Of a stretch of DNA of 64,000 bases, positions 44,243 to 55,883 are shown piece after piece. Under the pieces are notes generated by a model, which did no database searches, was not told the DNA's origin, and saw only the letters and a list, made by a program, of their open reading frames with translations. How positions within the stretch are numbered: position 1 is the stretch's first letter; each line of letters begins with the position of its first letter. The stretch is taken from positions 86,201,540 through 86,265,539 of the forward strand of contig CM068839.1 in the NCBI GenBank assembly GCA_028554795.2, written 5' to 3'. The position numbers were made by a program, and so were the translations under genes. The DNA comes from Sinohyriopsis cumingii (taxonomy: Eukaryota; Mollusca; Bivalvia; Unionida; Unionidae).

Positions 44243-44270
44243 TTATTAATATAATAATTTTTAATTGATA

Positions 44271-44378
44271 GCAGCAGAGGGGGGGACCTCATTTTTTGGC
44301 CAATATATATTAATCTTTTTTTTGTAAATAAAAAGGGTGACCATTCCCCACAGTGATCTGTTCGCCCCCTCTGCTGCT
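44271..44378. repeat. Right terminal inverted repeat of element 2 (foldback)
   Basis: It is the inverted copy of 28047-28157 (108 vs 111 bp). It begins AGCAGCAGAGG and ends CCCCCTCTGCTGCT, so it folds on itself. It is followed by the AGAGG duplication at 44379-44383. Confidence 0.93.
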
Positions 44379-44383
44379 AGAGG

Positions 44384-46010
44384 TCAAAGTTTCACATTAA
44401 CTGTCTGACAATAGAACGGGGGGGGGGGACTATTGACCCACCCACCCCCACCCCAGCCGGCTTGCCCCAATGTGCGACCGCCCATTTGACGTGTCTTTTC
44501 TCCCTGTGATACGCCTTTTTATTCCCCCATGACAAGCCCCTTTTGCATATTCTGGTCAGTTCTGGCTAAATTGCAAAATAGCTAAAGTTTTGATTTAAGT
44601 ACGTAAACGATAAAGCCGGTGTGACTAATAAACATAATCCTTATCCTTGCATTGATCTGGTGAAAAGGACTGCCCTTCGGACATACTTCAAAGAAACCAT
44701 GTTCGACAGTGTGTGTATGCGTAAGCACCAGCAATTGATTACCAAATAAACGATGCCTATTTTGTTGTTACTTACGATGCCATGGACTTAATTTTAACAG
44801 TTCAAATCTGCAGTCACAAGTTACCGTACTTGTGGCAACTGTTTTTCTCACGTTTTATGTCCCACCTTATTTCCTTAGGTTTAAGTCTTAATGCATGTAA
44901 TACTGTTTGCTGAATAAAATATTTATTCAGAATTAGTTCTTTAGGGCCACATATACTGCATGGTATATTTTGTTTTATTCCTTGTAATTTAATCATGATA
45001 ATTAAACTTTTCATATACGGTAGAGGAATGTCAGGTGTTAACTGGCCTAGTTTCTTTGGCGGAAATGGAGATGCGATTTTGTTTGCAGAGAAAATTTCAA
45101 AGTGATCATTCATTTAAGCTAATTGGTGACAATTTTATTCTTTTAAATTTTTTTAATACTATAGTACTGTTGTAGTTGTTTAAAAAATCTGAAATTTACT
45201 TGAATAATGTTTAATCATCACGTTCTATTTACTGAAGAAAAAAAACAACTGTTGTATGATATTAATTATTTCGTCCAGTGCCGGTTTAGACGTGTGTGCG
45301 TGTGATTTGAATTTTTAACGTAGCTTTAACAATTTTTCAGTCATATAGCTACGATGTCTGCAGTGTGGTAGTTTAGGCTGTGGATTGCATACGTTATATT
45401 TAAAAATGGTTTGGGGTTGGGTTTTTTTCTTCTGACAAATGAAAATTGACAGACATAATGTAATAATAGGGACTTCGCTGCGCAAAATTGAGAGATATTA
45501 CGAGATCGGGAGGTAGATGAGGAAAATACCCCCAAAATCGGGAGGTTTTTCTCCCGGCTTGAGAGTTGACAGGTATAAACTGTCCGGGCTTGTGGAATTT
45601 CATTCAGGACTTTAGTTTATTTAAGTCACCAGCCCGGGGCCTGTGCCTAACAAATTTCTTTTAGCACTTACCAGTACAGTACATAAACTATTATATCAGA
45701 TTGCAGATTCAACTTTTGAATGTGCAACCCAAATGTGGTCTCCTGTCTGCCTCCCTCGCTAATGTTTATGTTTGTATTCGAGGACTTGCTTGTATAGCGT
45801 CACGGTACCACGTGATCTGTCGTCTCATCAAAACTCGGAAAAACTCGGCAATTTACGGAATCGTGGTATCTTCCACGCAATATAATCACTACCCGCTTAC
45901 GATATTTAATTTATAAACATTGCAGTCGAATTAAAATCTGAAGAGAATTACATACGTAAAAGGAAAATTTTGATTTCTAGTCTCCTTTAAACTCAACAAC
46001 AACAAATCAA
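44384..46010. other. Host intergenic DNA
   Basis: A G-run and C-rich stretch occurs at 44419-44460. A minus-strand frame of 99 codons (44814-45113) has a CSIC pair but no family match; I cannot decide if it is a gene. The repeat segment GATGTCTGCAGTGTGGTAG near 45352 also occurs in element 2 (35666) and at 51325. The string TTTAAACTCAACAACAACAA at about 45987-46006 looks like the 3' end of an I-type LINE or SINE. Confidence 0.5.
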
Positions 46011-46019
46011 GCGTTCCCT

Positions 46020-47008
46020 ACAGAACTCATAAGAAATCAAGTTAAAGCACTAGGGAAAGACAGTAAAATACTAAATTTTCTATAAATTAGGAAAAACTTT
46101 GAGAAATGTGCCAATATATGGAATGATAGGCAAATAAATTTATCCGGAAAAATACAAATAGCGAAATCGTATTTATACAACTCGATTTGGTACGAATTTG
46201 ACGTATCGGAATTTGAATTTTAAAAACCTAAATAAAATTGAATCGTTAATAATAAAATTTATATAGAATTGGGATCCACAAATACCAAAATACACATTAC
46301 AAAAAGATAGAAAAAAGGATGACTCAGTCTCCCGGACTTGAGAGTTAAACAAGTAGTAAATTATATTTCCAGATCGAATAAACTTCAGGAAAATCCAGAA
46401 TATCACTGGCAGGGCATATACCTTTACTGGTTTGGCTTTCTTCTATCCAATAAGCCTGAAATTTATAGAAATAATAGCATAACAAAAATCGCTAGTGCAC
46501 CCCAAAATAGCGTACAGAATAACAAACTATAAAAAATGACAAAACAAGCAAATAATATTGGACAATGTTTAACAAGAATGAACTGGAAAATCTGATAAAA
46601 CACAATACAAAAGTAAAGCCAAACAAGGTGGAAACACTAAATTTAGAGATTGACTGAAACATAGCGTGGAAATCGTTGCAAAAAATAAAAGTGATAAGCA
46701 AATAAACGAAAATTGCCAATATCTATCTACATGATGTAGAGTGGACAGGTGAAAATGCCTACCAGAGACACCTTATCTCAAACATCCCTCCTTGACCCAT
46801 GTGCAAAAAGGGACCAGATAGCAAAAAACACATAATTTTATACTGCGGATCCTTAAATAAACAAAAACAAAACATAAAAACTAAAATTATAAGCAAATTA
46901 GGCAATTTTGAGCCCAAAAATCTTCTTTATACCTATAAAAGAACAGACAAAATTTTGTACAGAGAAGCGATAGACTTCATGTATAATGCTATAGAAAATA
47001 GGAGATAA
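46020..47008 (+). mobile_element. L1/Tx1-like LINE 3' relic
   Basis: Degenerate frames on the plus strand resemble the post-RT region of L1-type LINEs (for example W-NDRQINLSGKIQIAKSY near 46110-46180). The C-terminal segment with CKKGPDSKKHIILYC (CxxxxxxxxHxxxxC) is at 46799-46860, and the frame ends near 47008. It is probably the same family as the relic at 23430-25800. Confidence 0.6.
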
Positions 47009-48330
47009 CAGGTTTGGATTAATGAATTATAATTTATACTCTGGAAAGCCAATAAGCGGCTAGCCACTTATAATGAGCTAGCTATAAGGACACCGACAGA
47101 CACGCACCCCCACTTAAAAGGCAAGGACCCGACTTCGCCATTTAAAACCCAGCAAACCTTAATACATGTAACACTGGCCACTTTGGATCATGCATAACTA
47201 TATACCAAACAAAATATTTGAAAAATGGAAAATCAGGAGCATGACTCCACGAAAGTGAGAGTCTTTCAACTGTAATACAATAAAACAAAATAAGTGGTAA
47301 AATATAGATATAATGAAATAAAACAGTTTGTGACATAATAGTAAATGGAAGCAGGACTCTATAGTGAACAAGCCACTCAGAAGTGGCATTCCAATGAGAT
47401 TTCATGATAAGATTTCTGCAACCGTCCAGTTAAGAACTAACAACAATAAATACACAAATATAACATCTCTTCCCTTAGACGATCTCAATATGGACATGAC
47501 GACAGACTGATGACAATATCCACTTTAACTAAAAAAATTTCCATCACGTTCACGTGATGGAAAATTTCAATCCCTTTTCGGGAAGAAAGCAATAAAAGCA
47601 ACGAAAGTTTTGATCTTTAATTGAACACACATATGACGATTTGTTAACATTGATGTATTACTAATATGTAAAACACAAAAAATGGAAAATATAGAAATAG
47701 GGAACAATTTGCAACATATAATTAAACGGAAGCAGGGCTCTCCAAGTGAAAAGCCACTTGGAAGTGGAACTCCAAGGAGAATTCACGATGAGAATTCTGC
47801 AACTGTCCGAACTAGAAAATTGTCAGAAAATACTAAAAAATACTACGCAAAAAATGAAATGTCTTCTAGACGTACTCAATATGGACGTGACGACGGACTG
47901 ATGACTACGATGGCCGATAGCGGCCGCCAGAATATAACATCAAAGTAACATTAATTTGTACATGTACACATTTTATACATGACGGATCTACATATTAAAG
48001 TAACAGAGATTTGTACATGTACACATTTTGCTCAAAAGTGTTCGTGACGGATCAACATATTAAAGTAATAGAGATTTGTACATGCACACATTTTGCTCAA
48101 ATGTGTGCATGTACAACTCTCTATTACTTCACAAGTAAAACCAATTAACATTCCTTGCGCAGTAATAAATTAGAAAGAACAATTCACCTCTCTGATAACC
48201 TCTCGGCTTATTTATTTGTTCGTCTTAACCCAATTACCTTGGTCTCTATGTTAGCAAGAAAGCGGGAGGAAACCTACATCACAGTTATAAGAAAGATGTA
48301 GTTGGATCATCTCAGTTATAAGTAATCATG
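47009..48330. other. Host DNA with divergent direct duplication and hairpins
   Basis: A segment at about 47340-47520 recurs, diverged, at about 47720-47915 (GGAAGCAGG-CTCT...AAGCCACT...AGAAGTGG). The second copy gives an 88-codon plus-strand frame at 47682-47948 with no recognised domain. A short hairpin AAATTTCCATCACG-TTCA-CGTGATGG lies at 47535-47567. Direct repeats (TTGTACATGTACACATTTTGCTCAAA) end in a 30 bp hairpin at 48063-48129. Confidence 0.5.
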
Positions 48331-48334
48331 TGAG

Positions 48335-48340
<6 letters not shown>

Positions 48341-48365
<25 letters not shown>

Positions 48366-48445
48366 GTGACTGTACATACATACATACATACATACATACA
48401 TACGTACGTACGTACGTACGTACATACATACATACATACACACAT
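48341..48445. repeat. Microsatellites (TC)n and (TACA/TACG)n
   Basis: (TC)n at about 48341-48366 is followed by TACA and TACG tetranucleotide repeats at about 48375-48445. Confidence 0.93.
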
Positions 48446-49080
48446 ACATGCTATTTCATTTTTCATTTTATTTTACTGTAATTTTATGATGTTTGGTTTG
48501 CTTGTTTGTTTTTCTTTCTCCATCCGATGTGAGCCCTTTTGTTGCTGCAGAATGACGTCATGACCATGGTAACCTCATTGTACTGTCATTACTCGTGACC
48601 AAACACAGTACGTGACATACTTGTACTCGATTCAAGAACATTTTATTCTGAATGGAATAAAATAGAATAGTTTTATTTTTTTGAAGACTCGGAAATATAT
48701 ATTGGTGCTTTGTAAAAACGGACTCAATATTTGATCTACATACAGCATGTAATACAATAATTATCATTACCATGAGCAATGGAAAACTATCTGTTCAACA
48801 ATGCTTTATGAACTTGCATACAGCTTTTGTATTTACAATCGTGATAAAATTAATAGCTTTGCATCAATGACTTATGTCTTTACAGTGTCAGCTTTGAGAT
48901 CCCAAAAATCTGATATTAAGTTTTGTAAATAAGTTTTTATTCTTCTTGCATAAAATAAAAAAAAATAAAAAAAAATTTGTATCATCTTGAACTGGACAAC
49001 ATGCCAAACGTTTTTGATTTATATGGAGACTTCTTGGCTTGTCATTATATACCTCTTTGACTTTTGCACTGTTGATAGCT
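48446..49080. other. Host intergenic DNA
   Basis: No gene is supported. The stretch is AT-rich with an A-run near 48950-48975. Confidence 0.5.
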
Positions 49081-49085
49081 TCGTA

Positions 49086-49165
49086 TTGTTATTATTATTA
49101 TTATTATTATATTTTAGGTCGCACATTCCGAAGATATAGACGACACGACGACTCTCTCCCTCCCT

Positions 49166-49206
<41 letters not shown>
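49086..49206. repeat. Microsatellites (TTA)n and (CCCT)n/(CT)n
   Basis: TTA repeats lie at about 49088-49111 and CCCT followed by CT repeats at about 49155-49206. Confidence 0.9.
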
Positions 49207-49208
<2 letters not shown>

Positions 49209-49215
49209 CACACAG

Positions 49216-49312
49216 GGGCTCGTATCGTTGCTTACAATTGACCTATCATACATGTACTATATAATAACTACTAGTTGCATGATAGGTCAATTGTAAGCAA
49301 CGATACGAGCCC
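49216..49312. repeat. 34 bp perfect inverted repeat with 29 bp loop
   Basis: 49216-49249 (GGGCTCGTATCGTTGCTTAC...) is the reverse complement of 49279-49312. The flanks on both sides carry TGTAC and CTGTG motifs next to microsatellites, as at 48367. Confidence 0.9.
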
Positions 49313-49319
49313 TGTGACT

Positions 49320-51950
49320 GTACATCCATTTATCCATCCATCCCTCCATGCATCCATCATGTGTATCATTTCATTCTATTTTACTGTATTTAATACCTTA
49401 ATTGGCCTTGATGATGGGAAATAGTTTAGCTTTCATCCTGTGAAATGAATACGAGTTTGTGATTTTTGAAGGTGTGGAAGCGTTAACACTGTTCTACCAA
49501 TGAATGAAATTAACGTCCTATTTACGTCACTGAAAAGGTCGCATAATTGCTACACAAATTATAAAAATTGCTGAAATTCCTTTACTCTCAACAGAGCAAT
49601 ACTCTCCGATGAATACTAACAGCTTTCTGCAACTTGTATTTATATGCAATATGCTTCTTTATTTGTTAGGTCAGAAAGTTAGAAGGCTTTCAAGGCAAAG
49701 AAGAAAAAGAAAACGTACGTAATTGGAATTTTTACTTCATACTATCATGACGGATATCGGAAAATGTCCCGTCTTCCTATCAGTCCAGCAAAAACTAGTC
49801 GCTATTTTTGTTCTCCAGTTTTGCAGACAGAATACTTATGGAGCAGCCATGTAATTTTTTTTTAATAAATAGCCTTTGATGTATAAAGCAATAAGAATGC
49901 TCGCTCTGTCTATAATACGTTTTGGGTTTTGCTCACGACATATAGCCTATATTGTAATTATTGTTATAATTGTTATAAAGCTGACTTCTGAATTTTCTGA
50001 ATTTGCTTGAACATTGCCCCACCGATAACTATAATAAGAGGTTCTTTCGTTTAATTATTTATGATACAAAAACTATATAAATTTCGCATGGAATATATTC
50101 TTTATTTTGATTTCAGTGAACTTTGTCTTGCACAACGCTGAGAAAAACTTCACGTACAAGGCAATATCTGATTTATTAGAAAAACTCCATGGCATAAATC
50201 TGAGGTAAAATGCACAATACATTTTGTAATGTAGTTATTTCTGACTTTAAATACAATCTGATATGTGTGTAACTCTTGTCGCATTTCAATCATAAATACA
50301 GGTTAGGCTTTTCGTGAATATTTCAGGTCACTATGACATGTACATGTATTGATATGAATGGGCAGATTACACATCCTACATTAAGATTTCTAAAAAGGAA
50401 TACCATTCGTGAACATTTAAATTGACATTAAGAACAATGGCTGGCCGAGGTTGTAAGAAAACTACCAGGCATTTAGTTTTTGTTTTTTTAAAATTAAGAT
50501 TCTTTATCAAATTACTCTTTTGCTCGTTATATTTAGATATGTGTTATATACTATTTACTTCAGCCATCGTCAATACAAATCGCCCACTTTCTTAGTAACT
50601 TCATTCATAGTATAATTTGCTATATAAATGTAGCTTATTGTAAAGATTCAACATTGGAAAACCCTGAAAATGATTGCCGTTAACATTTCATTTTTTTTGC
50701 CCGGATCTTGAATTTCAGTAGAGAGAGAGAGAGAGATTTTTAACGTAGCTTTAAAACGATTTCAGTCATAAAGTCTTATGTTACGTGTTTAGGCTCGAAT
50801 AAACAGTAACAAAGGAAAGAGTGAAAACAACAAGCTTTGAAAAATTTAACAAATAATTTATTTCCCTGGAAAAACACTTTAAAAACTGAAAAAAATAAGA
50901 ACTTACGGTTTTAAGAATCAAATCCAAACATAATTCAAACGAATGCGCAATTTCGGAAAGCCCAGAATTACGAAATGGAGGTTGTTTACATATAAAAATC
51001 ACGTACCCCCAGAATAGCCTTGATTAAAACCAATTTTTGTACTCCGTGAATTAAAAATATAAAAAGTTGTTTATAGATTTCACTGATTTCTAGATCAAGG
51101 TCGGGAAGTAGGTCAGCATTAGGTGTTTACAACTGATGAGTCAAGGTCAAACTATTTGCTGGAAAAATATCGAGTTCCTATTAAACAAAACTACATTATT
51201 TTGACATGCAATGAAATTTAAAACAAAAAAAGATTTTTAAACCTTACAAACAATTATATTAAAACAAATATAAATTAAATCTAATATACATAACAAGAGC
51301 TTAATAAGTTTTCAGTCATATCGCCATGATTTCTGCAGTGTTGCAGTTTATAGTGATGTCTAGCACCGTGGCATCATGTCGCAGACATGTGGCATGATTT
51401 CCCACCCAGTCACAGTCACATTATCCTGATACCAGGCAGAGCAGTCCTAACACTAACCCCTTAATGCAGAGCGCATAGTGAGACATCTGTTACTATCATG
51501 TTTTAAGTCTTTGGTATGACTCAGCCGGAATGCCGTCAAAGACAGGACACACCATTCACAGTATACATCATGTGAAATTGATTGTTCATGTAGACTTTCA
51601 TGAATGAATATGACAATAAATACAGATTTCTGAACTTTACATTTGTTTCCATGATATGTCATTTTCCTCCGTTTACAGTCGTTACATTTTTGCATGTTCC
51701 GAAACAACAGACCTAATTTAATCGTAACGACCACCACGAACATACCTTAGACTCTTTCCGTCATTTTATAGTTTTCAAAGAGCCATATGTTAAAGAGCTA
51801 TATGTTAGAAGAAGGCTTCTTCAGATATAATTCAAAATGACTGCCATCGCTTAACAGGCTTGATGAAGCTGCTCTGGACCTTGTGATGTTTCTTATATCA
51901 TATGTAATTCTTGATAGTGTTCATAACATTGGTGGTTTCGTCATGCATTG
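49320..51950. other. Host intergenic DNA
   Basis: No supportable gene. Short ORFs (for example 51453-51743 minus) have no recognised domain. A GA microsatellite lies at about 50719-50736. The interspersed segment TTTCAGTCATA...GATTTCTGCAGTGTTGCAG near 51310-51345 is shared with 45340 and with element 2. Confidence 0.5.
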
Positions 51951-51989
51951 ATTGTTCTGTTGTTGTGTGTTTCTTCATTTGCTAGGCTT

Positions 51990-53030
51990 CTTTGGGGTGG
52001 GTGGGGAAAAACTTAGATTTCTTAGTCGATTTCAACCACTCATACTACAACCGTATTTCGTTTTAAACATAACATCATCACGTTATACTTGCCAGTCCAC
52101 CCATTTATGCCACGATGGACCCACTTTAACTGCACTAAATAGCAAGTCCGTGGCGCTCGATGCTACATTGTGCACTAAACTTATCAACCTGGGAATACAT
52201 TCAACTTTACTTAAAAAGGGAACAGCAGTAAAAACAAGAAACGTTGTCAGGCGATAAGCCAAAGTGTGTGGATCTAACACCCTCCGGTTACTCCATGAAG
52301 CCGTTTCCACGCCAGTCCTTAAGAGATGGAATTGCTGTCATCGCAAAGAACTCCATAATTCACCGTTTTCAAGACACTACAACTATCAATATCGAATACA
52401 CATAGTTTAAACTGGTTCAGACCTCATTCACAATGGAACAAAGGTCACTCCATTTTTCTGCCTCGACCTCCCTCCTCCTAGTAAAAACAAAAAACGTGAC
52501 TGAATTTTTGTTTTTGGAGTAGTTTTCTACCTCCTGTAGTATGGAAGTTTGATAGTAGAAACCTGATCATTCTTGGACAGTTAAATTTTCACTTTGACTG
52601 TCCTGGAAATCCATACACGTCAAAATTCCTAGATTGTATTCACATTTTCAACCTCCAACAGTCAGTTATCCAGCCCACCCATCTTCCTGGTCACATTTTA
52701 GACTGGATTCTTCATTGGCCTGATGATAATATTCTAACGTCTTCATTGAACGAACTTCCATCTCATCACCTTTGCATTATATGCCATCTCACCTTACCAA
52801 TCCCTAACCCTCCATCTCTACTACTAGGAGAAAACATCCGCATGATGCATAGAACCAAACGAATGCATGACATCGAAGCAGACCTGGCATCTTCACTTTG
52901 TTTTTGTAATGCCATGGTATTTGTTTTTCTAATCTTGTCTTTGTATATGTTTCTTTGTGTTATATAATAATGTAAAGCGCTTAGAGCTTCTAAAGATTAT
53001 GCGATGTCCTAAGTCCATATTATTATTATT
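51990..53030 (+). mobile_element. CR1/L2-like LINE endonuclease relic
   Basis: The plus-strand frames carry the endonuclease core of CR1/L2 LINEs: LNFHFDCPGNPYTSKFLD near 52585-52640, PTHLPGHILDWIL near 52675-52710 and LPSHHLCI near 52755. A start region at 52080-52260 and a tail TGTAAAGCGCTTAGAGC followed by (ATT)n at 52970-53030 are also present. That tail is a common end of such LINEs and their SINEs. Stops and frame changes make it non-functional. Confidence 0.7.
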
Positions 53031-53491
53031 ATTTGATAATCGTCGTGCCTACGTGAATAATATATAGAGCGAATTTCTATGCTAAATCTGCCCCTTATGG
53101 ATCCGATTATATTTATCATTTGAATTATTGTGCATTTTATTTCTATCCAGTAAATAGTTTCTTCTTTTTCATTCAAATCGCTATTACCTGATTTGCCACA
53201 CACTGTTGGCTACAGACAAATAACACACTTCGACAAATGAAAATACACGTTCGTAGGTATGTAGAGGTTGTTAAACCAGAAAGAATGTCTCTGAGCTAGT
53301 CGTTAAATATTTTAAAATTTATCCTGTTTTGAAAGTACACTCTTTGCAAAGTTCGTAAATATAACAGGCAAAGCATAAAATATTGTTTATGGAATAATAC
53401 AGAAATAGTCTGTTGACTACTTTCTGCAAAATAATTGACAAGAGATTATGCTTTAAGGTCTGAAGTAACCTTCCTAAATTGGAGATTGAAG
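53031..53491. other. Host flank of element 3
   Basis: No gene is supported. Base 53491 adjoins the element 3 terminus; its target duplication cannot be paired because the other end lies outside the window. Confidence 0.5.
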
Positions 53492-53727
53492 AGCAGCAGA
53501 GAGACTGGGCCCACCAACTTTTTCGTCCAACAGGACCATCTATTAAAAACTCTTCTGATAGAAGTTCTTATTTCACAAAATAAACCCTTCTAGCCAGAAA
53601 CTATGATGACTAAATCCTCTTTTCTGGCTAACGGGGTTATTTCGACAGCGATAACTCGCTATAAAAAATAGTTTCTTCACGGGGGTGACGTCGACGGCGA
53701 CGTTGGTGGCGTAGTCCCTCTGCTGCT
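53492..53727. repeat. Left foldback terminus of element 3
   Basis: AGCAGCAGAGAGACTGGGCC at the start pairs imperfectly with the complement of GGCGTAGTCCCTCTGCTGCT at the end. CACCAAC and GTTGGTG extend the stem. At 236 bp it resembles the 246 bp terminus of element 1 in size more than the 110 bp ends of element 2. Confidence 0.85.
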
Positions 53728-53743
53728 AATCATTTTAGGATTT

Positions 53744-54412
53744 CTAGTTAAAAATTGTATCTAACCCAACTCGGTATCGTGTCCGAGGATCATGTAAATT
53801 TATCGTCACAAACCCGTGTGGTTTTCGTTGAGCATGACTAAAGAAATTTCTGAATTTATTGAGGTCCATGTCACCACTGCACCAAGTCTGATGAATATTT
53901 CTCAGCGTGTGTGCGTCAACTCCGTTAAACACTGCAAGAACGTTACAATTATCTCTGATCACTTTTGGAATTTGTGTATACCGTTGAGTCACATAAATGA
54001 CATCAGTGTTTTTATGACGCCCACGGGAAAATATTCTCGCAGGGTTTGTTTGTTTATCCAGCATGACATCATCGTACACTACTAGATTATTAATTGATCC
54101 ATCGATGTCATCAATGCCGGGTGCATCATTTATGTCAGTTATGAATTCAACTACGTTTTCGTCGGTCTCACTGATTGTTTTTGCACTCTCGTTAAAATCT
54201 TTTAGCACTTGATAACATCGCTGATCGTCCACAGACGGGGCTATCAAATATAATTTATCCCACTTCATCCACTTCATTATCAAATTCAACAACAGCTGTG
54301 TTTTACCCGACCCAGATGGGCCTATGATAATCATTCGAACAGAATTTGGTAGCACTGAGTTATGCTTGATTGGCTCTCGTCGCTTTGTCGCGGAAAAGTC
54401 AGTGATTTCCAT
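53744..54412 (-). CDS. Packaging ATPase (FtsK/HerA/A32-type)
   Basis: Intact, 222 residues from the ATG at 54412, matching the start chosen for 29226; an upstream in-frame ATG at 54472 would run into the divergent PLA2 gene. Walker A is GPSGSGKTQ, Walker B is VVYDDVMLD, followed by IYVTQRYTQIPK. It is the best-preserved of the three ATPase copies. It ends 17 bases from the foldback terminus. The enzyme would load the element genome into the capsid. Confidence 0.93.
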   Translation of the reverse strand: MEITDFSATKRREPIKHNSVLPNSVRMIIIGPSGSGKTQLLLNLIMKWMKWDKLYLIAPSVDDQRCYQVLKDFNESAKTISETDENVVEFITDINDAPGIDDIDGSINNLVVYDDVMLDKQTNPARIFSRGRHKNTDVIYVTQRYTQIPKVIRDNCNVLAVFNGVDAHTLRNIHQTWCSGDMDLNKFRNFFSHAQRKPHGFVTINLHDPRTRYRVGLDTIFN

Positions 54413-54432
54413 TAGATATATCATAAAATAAT

Positions 54433-54932
54433 ATGAATTTATATTGTGTGAAATGCCGAGCACGTACCCCAACTACGGATACAACAACAATTACAACAAA
54501 AAATAATCGACAAGCGCTCACGGGTAAGTGTGAACGATGTGGCACAAAAAAATTTAGATTTATTTAAAAAAAAGCGGAGGTGATATCGCAGCCAAGTTAA
54601 CAGCGCTGCCAGGAGCTCCGTGGGCTAAATATCCAGGAGAAAAACATCTTCCAGGATATAATTACTGTGGTCCAGGAACCCGACTTGATATCAGACTTGA
54701 TGCTCAGGATCAACCAAAACCAGGTGAGTATCCGATAAACGCTATCGATGCAGCGTGCCATGCTCATGATGTAGCTTACCGAAGCAAGGATTTGCAACAG
54801 CGCCATCTCGCGGACGTGAAATTAATTCACGCGTTAAATGCCATCCCTGATAAATCTTTCAAAGAAAGGTTAGCGTCTTGGTTGATAAAAACTGCAATGA
54901 AGGGTAAATTAGCGTTAGGTACTGGTATATAA
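54433..54932 (+). pseudogene. Zinc ribbon-phospholipase A2 protein, frameshifted
   Basis: The ATG at 54433 opens YCVKCRART and CERCGTKKFRFI, then the frame moves at the A8 run near 54566. The PLA2 part continues with YCGPGTRLD and CHAHDVAYR (near 54755-54785), ending in TAA at 54930-54932, which overlaps the ATG of the integrase (TAATG). It is the homologue of 29240-29740. Apart from the one-base change it looks intact. Confidence 0.85.
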
Positions 54933-55882
54933 TGGAGTCGATTTATTATTCCCCAAGCGGATATTGGAGAGGTAACGCAGCAATTGATAAACTTGCCAGC
55001 GCGGCATCAGTAACACGCGCGGTTGCCAAAAATTGGTTATCCCAACAGGCAATATGGCAAATTTATCTACCGCGCCCTAAACAAATTTACTTTGCGCATT
55101 TTGATGTTAGTGTACCAAATGAGGTTCATCAAGCTGATATATTATTTCTGCCACATGATACTATCCGAAGACGCACATACAAGTACGCGTTAACCATAGT
55201 TGATGTTGCCAGTAGATACAAAGATGCGGAACCGTTAACAACTAAAACAGCATCTGAGGTTGCTTCTGCGTTTGAAAGAATTTATCGGCGAGGACCTCTG
55301 CGATGGCCAAATTTATTACAAGTTGATCCTGGCAAAGGATTTCAAGGTGCGGTATCATCGTTGATGAAACAACATAACGTCACCATACGACGAGGACACA
55401 CTGAAATTCACCGTGATCAGGCAATTGTTGAGCGATTCAATAGAACACTTGCTGAGCGGTTATTTGGATATCAATACGCGAAGGAATTCATTCAGGATAC
55501 GAGATCGCGCGAATGGGTTGCAAGATTACCAAGCGTGATAGCTGCGCTAAATAATGAAATTACCCGAACCACCAACATGAAACCTTCCATCGCGATCACG
55601 AAAAAAAATATACCACTACAACGAAAGAAAGAAAAACAGCAAATACTGGGTAATGTTACTGTAAGATATTTATATGAACCAGGTGAACTTGAAGGTGGTA
55701 AACGAAGAGCGACTGATCCCATCTGGAGTGTTACCACACATAAGATATCCACCGTGACAAGATCCACTGGGAGACCAGCAATCTACAGGTTGGATTCAAC
55801 TACTCCTCAACGCGGATTCACCCGTGAGCAACTTCAGGTAATTCCCGAGGACACACAATTGCCGCCAAAATCACTGAAGTGA
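54932..55882 (+). CDS. DDE integrase (Polinton type), intact
   Basis: 316 residues with the N-terminal YYSPSGYWRG/WLSQQAIWQIY segment. The catalytic Asp is in VHQADILFL (about residue 70), Asp in LLQVDPGKGF (about 132) and Glu in QAIVERFNRT (about 170). The C-terminal part has the RYLYEPGELEGG and RPAIYRLDS segments. The usual Glu after the second Asp motif (NEF in element 2) is changed to KGF here, but the DDE residues themselves are present. It probably inserts the linear genome through the AG/CT ends. It is convergent with the helicase gene, two bases apart. Confidence 0.9.
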   Translation: MESIYYSPSGYWRGNAAIDKLASAASVTRAVAKNWLSQQAIWQIYLPRPKQIYFAHFDVSVPNEVHQADILFLPHDTIRRRTYKYALTIVDVASRYKDAEPLTTKTASEVASAFERIYRRGPLRWPNLLQVDPGKGFQGAVSSLMKQHNVTIRRGHTEIHRDQAIVERFNRTLAERLFGYQYAKEFIQDTRSREWVARLPSVIAALNNEITRTTNMKPSIAITKKNIPLQRKKEKQQILGNVTVRYLYEPGELEGGKRRATDPIWSVTTHKISTVTRSTGRPAIYRLDSTTPQRGFTREQLQVIPEDTQLPPKSLK

Positions 55883-55883
55883 C

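Larger units (their letters stand above)
28047..44378. mobile_element. Polinton/adintovirus-like element 2, complete with TIRs
   Basis: It is 16,332 bp, bounded by foldback terminal inverted repeats (28047-28157 and 44271-44378) and direct AGAGG duplications (28042-28046, 44379-44383). It encodes the hallmark set of Polinton/Maverick and adintovirus elements: DDE integrase, B-family DNA polymerase, packaging ATPase, adenain-like protease and capsid proteins. It also encodes PLA2 and fibre genes. Replication genes occupy the left half and a minus-strand virion operon the right half. Most large genes carry at least one stop or frameshift, so it is an old or defective copy. Confidence 0.95.

Noticed and set aside
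48330..49296. Short frames over the microsatellites (poly Ser/Leu, His/Thr)
   Set aside because: They are low-complexity products of TC, TACA and CT repeats.
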